Assembly: GCA_045660545.1 (NCBI GenBank)
Contig: JAZREA010000021.1
Location: 62,001-126,000, forward strand
DNA: 64,000 nucleotides
Direction: 5' to 3'
DNA from: JAZREA01 sp045660545
Lineage (GTDB): Bacteria; Bacillota; Clostridia; Monoglobales; Firm-18
Notes under the pieces: generated by a model
Seen by the model: only the letters and a program-made list of their open reading frames with translations
Databases searched by the model: none
What the model was told of the DNA's origin: nothing
Made by a program: the position numbers and the translations under genes
In this document: piece after piece, positions 49,894 through 58,013 of the stretch
Layout of the letters: each line of letters opens with the position of its first letter
How positions within the stretch are numbered: position 1 is the first letter of the stretch

Positions 49894-49922
49894 TTGATTC
49901 GTTTTACCAAAAGGGGTATAAT
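49894..49922 (+). promoter_or_regulatory. Promoter of the nucleotidyltransferase gene
   Basis: TTGATT (49894-49899) and a consensus TATAAT (49917-49922) are 17 bp apart, with a leader of about 30 nt. Confidence 0.75.
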
Positions 49923-49958
49923 AAGCGTGAATATTGTACATATAAGGAGAATGCCGAT

Positions 49959-50804
49959 ATGAAAAACGGTTCGACTTTAGTTGTTATGGCTGCCGGTATG
50001 GGTAGCAGATTTGGCGGAATAAAGCAAATCGCTCCAATGGGCCCCAACGGCGAAATTATAATCGACTTTTCGGTATATGATGCGCATAAGGCGGGCTTTG
50101 ACAAGGCTGTGTTTATTATTAAAAAGGAAATTGAAAAGGATTTCCGTGACATATGCGGCAAGCGCATAGAGAAAATGATGGACGTAGACTATGTGTTCCA
50201 GGACTACTCCTCGCTTCCCGACTGGTTCTCTGTCCCAAGCGACAGAGTTAAGCCTTACGGAACAGTGCACGCCCTTTTGTGCGCGAAGGACAAGGTTAAA
50301 ACACCTTTTATCGCAATTAACGCGGACGACTATTACGGCGTAACTACACTCGGAATTATGAACGACTACCTTTTAAAAGACGGTGGTATGTGTATGGCAG
50401 GCTTTAAGCTCGGCAACACAATTACCGACAACGGCACGGTTTCCCGTGGTGTATGCGTGGTAGAAGACGGATATTTAAAAGAAATCAAAGAACACAAAGA
50501 GCTTGACAAGAACAGCGGTATCCCGCTTGATACTACGGTATCTATGAATATGTGGGGATTTAAGCCGGACATCTTCGACCTTATGGAAACATCGCTTGAT
50601 AAGTTTTTAAAGAATATTAAAGACCCATTAAAAGACGAGCACATCTTAACAGACTTTATCTTCGAGCTTATTAACGAAAAGGACGCAAAGATAAAGGTGC
50701 TTGACACATTCGACAAATGGTATGGGGTTACATACAGCAAGGACACACCTATGGTGCGCGAAGCTTTGTGCGAGTTAATCAATCAGGGCAAGTACAACTG
50801 GTAA
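49959..50804 (+). CDS. NTP-transferase-family sugar nucleotidyltransferase
   Basis: The 281-residue protein begins with the nucleotide-binding signature LVVMAAGMGSRFGGIKQ and has IAINADDYYG as the metal-binding strand, features of glucose-1-phosphate nucleotidyltransferases. It lacks the usual C-terminal beta-helix and the substrate motif of GalU. It is transcribed alone, so the sugar cannot be inferred from neighbours. Repeats S3 and L4 follow. Confidence 0.85.
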   Translation: MKNGSTLVVMAAGMGSRFGGIKQIAPMGPNGEIIIDFSVYDAHKAGFDKAVFIIKKEIEKDFRDICGKRIEKMMDVDYVFQDYSSLPDWFSVPSDRVKPYGTVHALLCAKDKVKTPFIAINADDYYGVTTLGIMNDYLLKDGGMCMAGFKLGNTITDNGTVSRGVCVVEDGYLKEIKEHKELDKNSGIPLDTTVSMNMWGFKPDIFDLMETSLDKFLKNIKDPLKDEHILTDFIFELINEKDAKIKVLDTFDKWYGVTYSKDTPMVREALCELINQGKYNW

Positions 50805-50808
50805 AATT

Positions 50809-50932
50809 GGCTGTGGTAAAATGCGCACACCTCGCCATATAAAAACAGGCTGTATCAAAATGATTTCATTTTGATACAGCCTGTTCTTTTATTGTGTTTT
50901 CAGCTAAGTGGTCTGTGCATTTTTCTACGCCC
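50809..50932 (+). repeat. Short palindromic intergenic element with terminal repeats, copy S3
   Basis: The left end GGCTGTGGTAAAATGCGCAC and the complement of the right end (TCTGTGCATTTTTCTACGCCC) form a terminal inverted repeat. In the middle is a perfect 18-bp hairpin with a 2-nt turn, arms CAGGCTGTATCAAAATGA (50846-50863) and its complement (50866-50883). This is the most complete short copy and links the S and L forms. It starts 4 bp after the nucleotidyltransferase stop. Confidence 0.85.
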
Positions 50933-50939
50933 GCTTTTT

Positions 50940-51174
50940 GGGGTGGACGAAAAATAGTGCAGATTGGACAAACTAAGCCCGCAGGGGTTACCCGAAGGCG
51001 TACATAGGTACGCCGAGCGGCGCAGTTTGTTCAAAATACAAGGCATAAAAAAACAGAAATTCGTCCTCAGACGAATTTCCGCCTTAATTATAACTTAAAA
51101 ATCAAAATTATAAGTTCTGCTACAACCACATTTTATTTTCTTGCCTTGTGTGGTCTGTGCATTTTTCGCCACCC
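50940..51174 (+). repeat. Long palindromic intergenic element, copy L4 (diverged)
   Basis: The left end GGGGTGGACGAAAAATAGTGCA, the GATTGGACAAACT segment, the ACCCGAAGGCGTAC stem, the AGAAATTCGTC/GACGAATTTC hairpin and the right end TGTGTGGTCTGTGCATTTTTCGCCACCC follow L1 and L3 in order. It has base changes and lacks the GAAAGCAAGG hairpin. Several changes are paired (for example TTCGTC with GACGAA against TTCGA with TCGAA), which keeps the stem. It ends 1 bp before the topoisomerase stop codon. Confidence 0.8.
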
Positions 51175-51175
51175 A

Positions 51176-53167
51176 TTAAGAAACGTCTATCATTTCAAGA
51201 TACTTACCGCCGTTTTTAGCTATATGCTCCTTACGGCCCGAAAGGTTGTCTCCGAGTAAAAGCTCGAACTTCGCCTTAGCAAGCGCGGCGTCGTCCGGCA
51301 TAACGCGTATTAAGCGTCTCGTCTCGGGGCACATTGTGGTTAGCCACATCATATCCGGCTGGTTTTCGCCCAGACCCTTGCTGCGTTGGATTGTATATTT
51401 AAGACCCTCTATTCTGTCCAAAATCTCTGCCTTTTCCGCCTCGGTGTAGGCAAACTCGGTCTTTTCCTCCTTGCCGTCCTTGTAGTTAATTTCAAAAAGC
51501 GGAGACTCAGCGATATATACATAGCCCTTTTCAATCAGCGTCGGAACAAGCCTGTAAAGCATTGTAAGAATCAGCGTTCTTATCTGGAAGCCGTCGACGT
51601 CTGCATCGGTACAGATTATAATCTTGTTCCAGCGCAGGTTTTCAAGCTCAAAGGTGTTAAAGTCCTTGTTGTGCTTTGAACTTGCCTCTACACCACAGCC
51701 TAAAACTCTTAAAAGGTCTATTATAATCTCGCTTTTAAAGATTTTGTTGTAGTCTGCTTTTAAGCAGTTTAATATCTTACCACGAACAGGTATAACCGCC
51801 TGGAACTCGCTGTCTCGTCCAAGCTTACAGCTTGTAAGAGCAGAGTCACCCTCCACGATGTAGACCTCACGCCTTGAAACATCCTTTGTACGACAGTCGG
51901 CGAATTTTGGCACCTTTGAGAGCACGTCGTTGTTGCCTGTTAACATCTTTTTGACGTTGATTCTGGTCTTTTCGGCGTTTTCACGGCTCCTTTTGTTGAT
52001 AAGCACTTGGTCTGCTATCTTTTCGGCATCGACCTTGTTTTCGATAAGATAAACGTTTAATGTCTCCTTTAAAAAGTCGGTCATAGCCTCTTGAATAAAC
52101 TTGTTCGTTATAGACTTTTTGGTCTGGTTTTCGTAGCTTGTAATTGTCGAAAACGAATTACTTACCAGGCAAAGGCAGTCTTCAATATCCTCAAACTTAA
52201 TCTTAGATTCATTCTTTTTATACTTGTCTGTCTGCTTAATATACTGGTCTATCACTGACACAAAAGCGCTTTTAACCGCCCTGTCAGGAGAGCCGCCGTG
52301 CTCCAAAAAGCTGGAGTTGTGGTAGTATTCAGTAAGCGTCACCTCGTTGCTGAAACAAAACGCAACAGAAAGCTTAACCTTGTAGTCCTGCTTGTCCTCG
52401 CGGTCGCGTCCTTTGCGCTCTGTCTCGTAGAAAACGGGCGTGGTAAGCGCCGTTGTAGCAACAAGCTCACCCACATAGTCGATAATTCCGTTTTCGTACA
52501 AAAACTCTTCGTCTTCAAAGTTCCCTTCCGCGTCCTCATAATGCAGAACAAACTTAACGCCCGTGTTAACCACGGCCTGCTTTTTCATAACGTTTAAGAA
52601 ATATTCACGCGGTATATCTATGTCGGTAAAAACTTCAAGGTCGGGCTTCCAGCGAATCTTACTTCCCGTAGCCTTAAAGCGGGTAGGCTCGGACTGCAAA
52701 CCGCCGATGTTTTCGCCCTTTTCAAAGTGCAGCTTGTGGATTTGTCCGTCTCTTCTTACCTCTACGTCCATATATTCCGAAGCGTACTGTGTTGCGCACG
52801 CACCGAGTCCGTTAAGCCCCAGCGAAAACTCATAGTTTTCTCCGTCGTTGTTGTTATATTTACCGCCCGCGTACATTTCGCAAAAGATAAGCTCCCAGTT
52901 ATAGCGGTTTTCCTTTTCGTTAAAGCCTAAGGGGATACCTCGCCCAAAGTCTTCGACCTGAATACTTCCGTCGTAAAAGCGCGTAACCTCTATAACCTTT
53001 CCGTAGCCTTCTCTCGCCTCGTCGATAGAGTTTGACAAAATCTCAAAGACCGAGTGGCAACACCCGTCAAGGCCGTCCGAGCCGAAGATTACACCCGGGC
53101 GTTTTCTTACTCTGTCGGCGCCTTTTAAAACCGATATTGAGGAATCGTCATATTGATTATTTTTCAT
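51176..53167 (-). CDS. Divergent GyrB/ParE-like type IIA topoisomerase ATPase subunit (orphan)
   Basis: The 663 residues have the GHKL ATPase (FEILSNSIDEAREG at about 45, DFGRGIP, LGLNGLGACATQY), transducer and TOPRIM domain (IVEGDSALTSCKLGRDSEFQ, TDADVDGFQIR). Differences from housekeeping GyrB/ParE include EGDSALTSCK where EGDSAGGSAK is usual and S for the Asp before the Mg-binding Asn. No gyrA/parC-like partner lies next to it: it is flanked by repeat L4 and a mutase gene. It could be ParE with a distant partner or a third, specialised topoisomerase. Confidence 0.85.
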   Translation of the reverse strand: MKNNQYDDSSISVLKGADRVRKRPGVIFGSDGLDGCCHSVFEILSNSIDEAREGYGKVIEVTRFYDGSIQVEDFGRGIPLGFNEKENRYNWELIFCEMYAGGKYNNNDGENYEFSLGLNGLGACATQYASEYMDVEVRRDGQIHKLHFEKGENIGGLQSEPTRFKATGSKIRWKPDLEVFTDIDIPREYFLNVMKKQAVVNTGVKFVLHYEDAEGNFEDEEFLYENGIIDYVGELVATTALTTPVFYETERKGRDREDKQDYKVKLSVAFCFSNEVTLTEYYHNSSFLEHGGSPDRAVKSAFVSVIDQYIKQTDKYKKNESKIKFEDIEDCLCLVSNSFSTITSYENQTKKSITNKFIQEAMTDFLKETLNVYLIENKVDAEKIADQVLINKRSRENAEKTRINVKKMLTGNNDVLSKVPKFADCRTKDVSRREVYIVEGDSALTSCKLGRDSEFQAVIPVRGKILNCLKADYNKIFKSEIIIDLLRVLGCGVEASSKHNKDFNTFELENLRWNKIIICTDADVDGFQIRTLILTMLYRLVPTLIEKGYVYIAESPLFEINYKDGKEEKTEFAYTEAEKAEILDRIEGLKYTIQRSKGLGENQPDMMWLTTMCPETRRLIRVMPDDAALAKAKFELLLGDNLSGRKEHIAKNGGKYLEMIDVS

Positions 53168-53234
53168 AATACCTTGATTCTTCCTTTCTGTAACACCTTA
53201 TATTAAGAAGTCTGTTATTAACATATTTACGAAA

Positions 53235-53263
53235 ATTGTACCACAAAACGAGTTAATAGTCAA
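53235..53263 (-). promoter_or_regulatory. Promoter of the GyrB/ParE-like gene
   Basis: On the minus strand TTGACT (53263-53258) and TACAAT (53240-53235) are 17 bp apart. Confidence 0.65.
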
Positions 53264-53276
53264 TCTAAAAAACAAA

Positions 53277-53302
53277 AGCAGCCACAATTAAATGTGACTG
53301 CT
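53277..53302 (-). terminator. Terminator of the glp-like/mutase transcript
   Basis: On the minus strand AGCAGTCACA pairs with TGTGGCTGCT (one G-U) around TTTAAT and is followed by a T-rich run (TTTGTTTTTT). It lies 9 bp after the mutase stop. Confidence 0.8.
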
Positions 53303-53311
53303 CTTTTAACT

Positions 53312-53953
53312 TTATACATTATGTTGTATTTGAGTAATTAGTCCGTTAAGATGTTCTGTGTTGTTGTATGAATCTACTGTGAACTTGCCGTCTTCATAAG
53401 TAACATAAGCAAGAGACGCGTTTTTAACCCAACGTTCACCATATTTCATATCGTCAAGAGTCTGGTTATTGAACTTAGTAAGCAGACATTTTACAGGAGT
53501 AGCATGGGTAGCGATAAAGACAGTTTTGCCGTCGTTTTCCTTAGCTATTCTCTCCACTTCGTCGCAAACTCGCTCCAAAAGCTCTGCCACACTCTCGCCG
53601 TTTGTGCACACAGAGTTTCCTACATCTTCGAGCCATACCTTGTAGTCATCTGCAAATATTGTTTCGAGGTCATCAAAGAGGCGGTTTTCCCAGTCGCCAG
53701 CATATATTTCTCTTAGCTTTTCGCACTTTTCAACATCAAGACCGTGAACATCCGCAACAATCTTTGCTGTTTCGTACGCTCTTTTAAGGTCGCTTGAATA
53801 AACCTTGTCAATATGTACGTCCTTTAAATATGCCGCAGCCATTCTGGCCTGCTCTCTGCCCTTTTCAGACAATTCCATATCAGTATAGCCTGTAAACGTG
53901 TCAGTATAGTTTCCCATACTTTCTCCGTGTCTTATTATTATTAATTTTGTCAT
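53312..53953 (-). CDS. Histidine phosphatase superfamily protein (phosphoglycerate-mutase-like)
   Basis: The 213 residues show the catalytic RHGESMGNYTDTFTG loop at residues 8-22, YSSDLKRAYETA, the acid at LREIYAGDWENRLFDD and the second His in FIATHATPVK. These are GpmA/GpmB/PhoE-like features. Because an ApgM mutase is encoded at 22131-23324, this protein may instead be a broad phosphatase. It lies 38 bp after the DUF1667 gene and may share its transcript. Confidence 0.85.
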   Translation of the reverse strand: MTKLIIIRHGESMGNYTDTFTGYTDMELSEKGREQARMAAAYLKDVHIDKVYSSDLKRAYETAKIVADVHGLDVEKCEKLREIYAGDWENRLFDDLETIFADDYKVWLEDVGNSVCTNGESVAELLERVCDEVERIAKENDGKTVFIATHATPVKCLLTKFNNQTLDDMKYGERWVKNASLAYVTYEDGKFTVDSYNNTEHLNGLITQIQHNV

Positions 53954-53991
53954 AACAAAACTTCTCCTATTTGCATTTTGGGGGGCGGTTA

Positions 53992-54351
53992 TTAACCTTC
54001 GATAGCCTTGGTTGCGATGATGTCCGCACCTGTTCCTAAAATATTTTCAATAATCACGCTGTGCATAGCAACAGGAAGGCTTACCTTAACCTTGCGGATT
54101 TCGTCCATGCAGTCAAGAATCAATTCCTTAGGTAACGGCTTGGAAGAACGAACCGGCAAAAGGTCGGACTCTATGCCTTCCATCTTAACTGTTGTAGTCA
54201 AAATTCTAACAGGATGAGCATACTCTGAGCTTGCGTAGTCAAGACCTCTTTTGCAGCCGTATCCTTCTACTGTGCTAACCTGTTCTCCGTTTCCGTCAAC
54301 GATAATATGACAACCACGTGGGCAGACTGTACAAATGATTTCCTTTTTCAT
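53992..54351 (-). CDS. DUF1667 protein, Cys-rich partner of glp-type oxidoreductase
   Basis: This 119-residue protein starts IICTVCPRGCHI and has a further Cys in EGYGCKRG, giving a CxxCxxxC plus C pattern that could hold an iron-sulfur centre. Members of DUF1667 are regularly encoded after glpA/glpB-like flavoproteins in Firmicutes, and are thought to link the dehydrogenase to an electron acceptor. Its ATG directly abuts the stop of the upstream gene, with no spacer. Confidence 0.85.
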   Translation of the reverse strand: MKKEIICTVCPRGCHIIVDGNGEQVSTVEGYGCKRGLDYASSEYAHPVRILTTTVKMEGIESDLLPVRSSKPLPKELILDCMDEIRKVKVSLPVAMHSVIIENILGTGADIIATKAIEG

Positions 54352-55617
54352 TTATTTGTCCTCCTTTACAATCTCAACGGTAACTTCGTTTCCGGAGATT
54401 TTAGAAGAATCGAGTACCATATGATTCATCTCACCCGGATTTACGCGAAATTCTTTCTTTTCAGCAATTACGTTATCTCCACAACGCATTACCAATTTAA
54501 CATTCTCCTGCGGCGCAAGTACGCGGAAGTATACGTCGATTTTCTCATCCTCGTCAGAAAGAGCAACATACTGTGGGCACAAATAGCGAACGTTGTTTCC
54601 GCATACCATAGCCACATCCTGCTTCTTTTTCGGGAATGTGTTGTTTGCAAAGCGTGCTGCATAAGCACCGGCTCTTTCACTTTCCGTACTAACGTTGTCT
54701 ACAAGGTCGTTAACGTGTACTACGTTACCGCATGCGAACACGCCCGGTGCAGTAGTTTCCATATACTGGTTAACAACAGGTCCGTTAGTTACAGGGTAAA
54801 TTTCGATACCTGCTTTGCGTGTGATTTCGTTTTCAGGCATAAGTCCTACCGAGAACAAAACTGTATCACATTCAACAAACTCTTCTTTGTCCAAAATAGG
54901 CTGTTTCTTTTCATCAACAGGCGCTACATAAACGCCCTCTACACGCTCGTCTCCGACGATTCTTGTAATTGTGTGAGCAAGCTTCAACGGAATACCAAAG
55001 TCGTCAAGACACTGTACTCTGTTACGTGTAAGACCTGCGAGGAAGTCCATAAGCTCAACCACCATAACAACCTTAGCGCCTTCCAAAGTCATACGGCGTG
55101 CCATAATCATTCCGATATCGCCCGAGCCTAAGATAACAACTTTCTTACCAACCATAATGTTTTGACGGTTGATAAGTCTTTGTGCAGCACCCGCTGTGTA
55201 AAGACCTGCCGGACGAGTACCCGGAACCATGATGTTGGCTCTGGTCTTTTCACGACAACCCATTGCAAGAACAATACTTCCTGCGCTTACGCGGGTCATA
55301 CCGTACTTGCTGTTTGTTGCGATAACTTCCTTTTTCTCTTCGTCTATGCTAAGCACCATTGAATTTAAAAGTGTTTCTACTTTAAGTTCCTTGGCTTTTT
55401 CTACAAATCTTGTGTAGTATTCAGGACCTGTAAGCTCTTCTTTAAAGCGCTGAAGTCCAAATCCCGGATGAATACACTGCTGCAAAATTCCGCCCAAAGC
55501 GTAGTCTCTCTCTAAAATAAGAACGTCTTTTGCTCCCTGTTCCTTTGCCGCAATAGCAGCCGCAAGACCCGCAGGACCGCCGCCAATAACAGCTACATCA
55601 CATTTTATTTCATACAT
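54352..55617 (-). CDS. FAD-dependent pyridine nucleotide-disulfide oxidoreductase (GlpB-like partner)
   Basis: The 421 residues carry two dinucleotide-binding motifs, VAVIGGGPAGLAAAIAA at the N-terminus (FAD) and VVILGSGDIGMIMARRM at about 155 (NAD(P)), and a C-terminal FAD motif TTAPGVFACGNVVHVNDL. The pattern matches the class I flavin oxidoreductase that accompanies GlpA-like dehydrogenases. It lies 25 bp after the glpA-like gene and abuts DUF1667, so the three form one complex-like unit. Confidence 0.9.
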   Translation of the reverse strand: MYEIKCDVAVIGGGPAGLAAAIAAKEQGAKDVLILERDYALGGILQQCIHPGFGLQRFKEELTGPEYYTRFVEKAKELKVETLLNSMVLSIDEEKKEVIATNSKYGMTRVSAGSIVLAMGCREKTRANIMVPGTRPAGLYTAGAAQRLINRQNIMVGKKVVILGSGDIGMIMARRMTLEGAKVVMVVELMDFLAGLTRNRVQCLDDFGIPLKLAHTITRIVGDERVEGVYVAPVDEKKQPILDKEEFVECDTVLFSVGLMPENEITRKAGIEIYPVTNGPVVNQYMETTAPGVFACGNVVHVNDLVDNVSTESERAGAYAARFANNTFPKKKQDVAMVCGNNVRYLCPQYVALSDEDEKIDVYFRVLAPQENVKLVMRCGDNVIAEKKEFRVNPGEMNHMVLDSSKISGNEVTVEIVKEDK

Positions 55618-55642
55618 ATCAGCAATACTCCTTTCGGTTGGT

Positions 55643-57082
55643 CTATCGTGTGCTGCCGGTAACCATGTAAGAACCGGCGTTGTTTTTGTTGATATCTGTT
55701 GCCTTTAAATTAAGCTCGCGCGCTAATATTTCGATTACCTTAGGACCGCAGAAGCCTCCCTGACAACGTCCCATACCTGCACGTACGCGGCGCTTAATTG
55801 CGTCTACACTGCGTGCGCCCAAAGGTCTGTGGATAGCGTCAAGAATTTCTGCCTCGGTAATAGTTTCGCATCTGCAAATAACGTTGCCGTATAGCGGATT
55901 TTCACGAACAAGCTCTTCTTGTACTTCAAGAGGCTGTTCACAGAATTTGATAATACCTTTTCTCGTTTTAATAAAGTTGTCCTTTAATACAAATCCTGCA
56001 CCTGCCATAAGCATCTGTTCAACAACATACTTACCCATTGACAAAGACAAGGTAAGACCGGTAGAACGAACACCCGAAAGGTTTATGTATCCTTCTAAGT
56101 CATCATACATATCAAAGTGGAGTCCCTCAGGATTTCTGTTAGGACGAAGTCCGCTGTACTGAGTGATGGTATCTCTGATATTAACGTTTGGAATAAGGTT
56201 TCTTACATCATTAACGATGCTGTCGAGACCTTCCTTGGAGGTAGCCTTGTTAACCTTGGACTCCTGGTCTTCTGCAGTAGGTCCAACGAGCATGTTACCA
56301 TGAATAGTCGGGCACATCAACTTACCCTTTGTAATTTTGGTAGGTATTGGAAGAACAATGTACTCTACCTGGCAGGATGTGTTCTTGTCAAGAATAAAGA
56401 ACTGGCCCTTTCTTGCAACAACCTTATAGTCTGCCTTGCCGACCATTTCTGCTATCTCGTCGCAGTAAAGTCCTGCGCAGTTAATAACATACTTAGTCTC
56501 TATTTCTCCGTTGGTGGTAACAACAGTCTTTACCTTACCGTTTTCCGTAACAATATCTGTTACGCGAGTGTTAAGCATAAACTCTACGCCGTTTGCAAAA
56601 GCGTTTTCTGCCAATGCCTGAACAAAAATAAACGGGTCTATAATACTCTCTCTTGGAATGAACAGACCGCCCTTTACCTCAGGGTTAAGGTTCGGCTCCA
56701 TTTCAAGAAGCTCTTTTGCGCTCTTATATTCTATATCGTATACGTGGTTTTTAAACGCCTTTTGCTTAATAGCAGGCAGCTGTTCAAACTGCTCGTCAGT
56801 AATAGCGGGCAATATAGCACCTATTCTGCTAAACGGTACGTCCAGGTCTTTAACAACCTCATCATACATAGGGTTAGCCGCAACAACAAGCTGAGATTCC
56901 AAAGTTCCCGGAGCCGCGTCATATCCTGTATGAATAATTGCACTGTTAGACTTGGAAGCATCGCCGCCAACATCTTCATTCTTTTCAACTACAATGACGT
57001 TTACGTTGTACTTTGAAAGTTCTCTGGCAACTGCGCAACCTACTGCACCCGCGCCAATAACCACAACATCGGTTTTTTTCAT
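55643..57082 (-). CDS. glpA: FAD-dependent glycerol-3-phosphate dehydrogenase-like protein with BFD iron-sulfur domain
   Basis: The 479 residues form a DAO-fold flavoprotein (VVIGAGAVGCAVARELSKY, a central VINCAGLYCDEIA and a late GLRPNRNPEG segment). A C-terminal bacterioferritin-associated-ferredoxin-type domain (about 405-455) has CRCETITE and GRCQGGFCGP, four cysteines for a [2Fe-2S] cluster. This is the Firmicutes anaerobic GlpA/GlpO-like type, which would oxidise glycerol 3-phosphate to DHAP. A related 2-hydroxyacid substrate is possible. Expression probably depends on the iterons upstream. Confidence 0.85.
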   Translation of the reverse strand: MKKTDVVVIGAGAVGCAVARELSKYNVNVIVVEKNEDVGGDASKSNSAIIHTGYDAAPGTLESQLVVAANPMYDEVVKDLDVPFSRIGAILPAITDEQFEQLPAIKQKAFKNHVYDIEYKSAKELLEMEPNLNPEVKGGLFIPRESIIDPFIFVQALAENAFANGVEFMLNTRVTDIVTENGKVKTVVTTNGEIETKYVINCAGLYCDEIAEMVGKADYKVVARKGQFFILDKNTSCQVEYIVLPIPTKITKGKLMCPTIHGNMLVGPTAEDQESKVNKATSKEGLDSIVNDVRNLIPNVNIRDTITQYSGLRPNRNPEGLHFDMYDDLEGYINLSGVRSTGLTLSLSMGKYVVEQMLMAGAGFVLKDNFIKTRKGIIKFCEQPLEVQEELVRENPLYGNVICRCETITEAEILDAIHRPLGARSVDAIKRRVRAGMGRCQGGFCGPKVIEILARELNLKATDINKNNAGSYMVTGSTR

Positions 57083-57140
57083 ATTTTGATACCTTCCTCT
57101 CCATCTACTTCAAAGTTTCACTACTAATTACAATAACATA

Positions 57141-57184
57141 TTGTCACAATGTTGTCAATATGTTGTCAACATTTTGTCAAAAAA
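57141..57184. promoter_or_regulatory. Four direct 11-bp iterons upstream of the glp-like operon
   Basis: TTGTCA begins at 57141, 57152, 57163 and 57174, an exact 11-bp period (about one helical turn): TTGTCACAATG, TTGTCAATATG, TTGTCAACATT, TTGTCAAAAAA. Read on the operon strand these are TTGACA-like boxes, and one could serve as a -35 element (57157-57152, with TATTGT 16 bp on). Same-face direct repeats suit a multimeric regulator such as the neighbouring DeoR protein. Confidence 0.75.
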
Positions 57185-57233
57185 ATACACCTGAATATGT
57201 TAAAATTTCAAGTGTATTTTTCTGTTTGGTCAT

Positions 57234-57989
57234 TTAATCGGCAATAATCACCTTAACACCCATTTTTTCAATGTCGCTCAACATCTTTTTGGGCGCCTTT
57301 GAATCACAAATCAAAACGTCGATATCCTCTATATCACAAACCTTGCACATAGTCTGTACTCCAAACTTGCTGAAATCCGCAAGCGCTATAACCTGGTTAG
57401 CATTTTTTACAAGGTAGTTTCGCACAAACGCCTCCTCGGACACAAAGTCGGTAACTCCGTCTGTCGTTATTCCCCCGACACCGATAAACACTTTGTTGAA
57501 AACAAACTTGTCCATATTATCTATCGTAAACGAGCCTGAAAGCGACAGCTCCTTTGACCTTAGCGTACCGCCGGGAATTATTACCTCGCACCCCTTTTCA
57601 GAAAGTGCTATCGCCGTTCTGATAGAGTTTGTAAAAGCATGGATGTTCTTGCCCTCGTCAAGCTGCTTGGCCAAAAGCAATACGTTTGTACCTATGTCGA
57701 AAAACACTGCGTCCTGCGAATTAATCAGCTTTTCCGCCTCGGTTGCAATAGCGAGCTTTTCGTCATAATTTAAAGATTCCCTGTTTAAGTAGTTTGGCTC
57801 TGCGGTCATAAACTTGTTGCTCGCCGCACCGCCATAGACCTTTTTAATCATACCCTGTTTTTCAAGATACGTCAGGTCTCGCCTTATAGTCTCGATAGAT
57901 ACGCCAAGTCTTTTGACGAGCTCCTCGCTTTTTACAGTGCCCTCTGTATTTATTATTTCAGCAATCTGTTTTCTTCTGTCAAGATTCAT
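57234..57989 (-). CDS. DeoR-family transcriptional regulator (GlpR-like)
   Basis: The 251 residues have the DeoR helix-turn-helix (RRKQIAEIINTEGTVKSEELVKRLGVSIETIRRDLTYLEKQG region, about 5-47) and a C-terminal sugar-phosphate-sensing domain with FFDIGTNVLLLAKQL, IIPGGTLRSKELSLSG and GVGGITTDGVTDF. Such proteins usually release DNA on binding a phosphorylated sugar. The gene follows the M81 gene by 24 bp and lies 150 bp before the glp-like operon, whose iterons are its likely target. Confidence 0.92.
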   Translation of the reverse strand: MNLDRRKQIAEIINTEGTVKSEELVKRLGVSIETIRRDLTYLEKQGMIKKVYGGAASNKFMTAEPNYLNRESLNYDEKLAIATEAEKLINSQDAVFFDIGTNVLLLAKQLDEGKNIHAFTNSIRTAIALSEKGCEVIIPGGTLRSKELSLSGSFTIDNMDKFVFNKVFIGVGGITTDGVTDFVSEEAFVRNYLVKNANQVIALADFSKFGVQTMCKVCDIEDIDVLICDSKAPKKMLSDIEKMGVKVIIAD

Positions 57990-58013
57990 TCCATTTACTT
58001 CCCTTACAAAAGT

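Noticed and set aside
54307..57016. Two long plus-strand ORFs (274 and 299 residues)
   Set aside because: Both are antisense to the flavoprotein genes and show no domain features.
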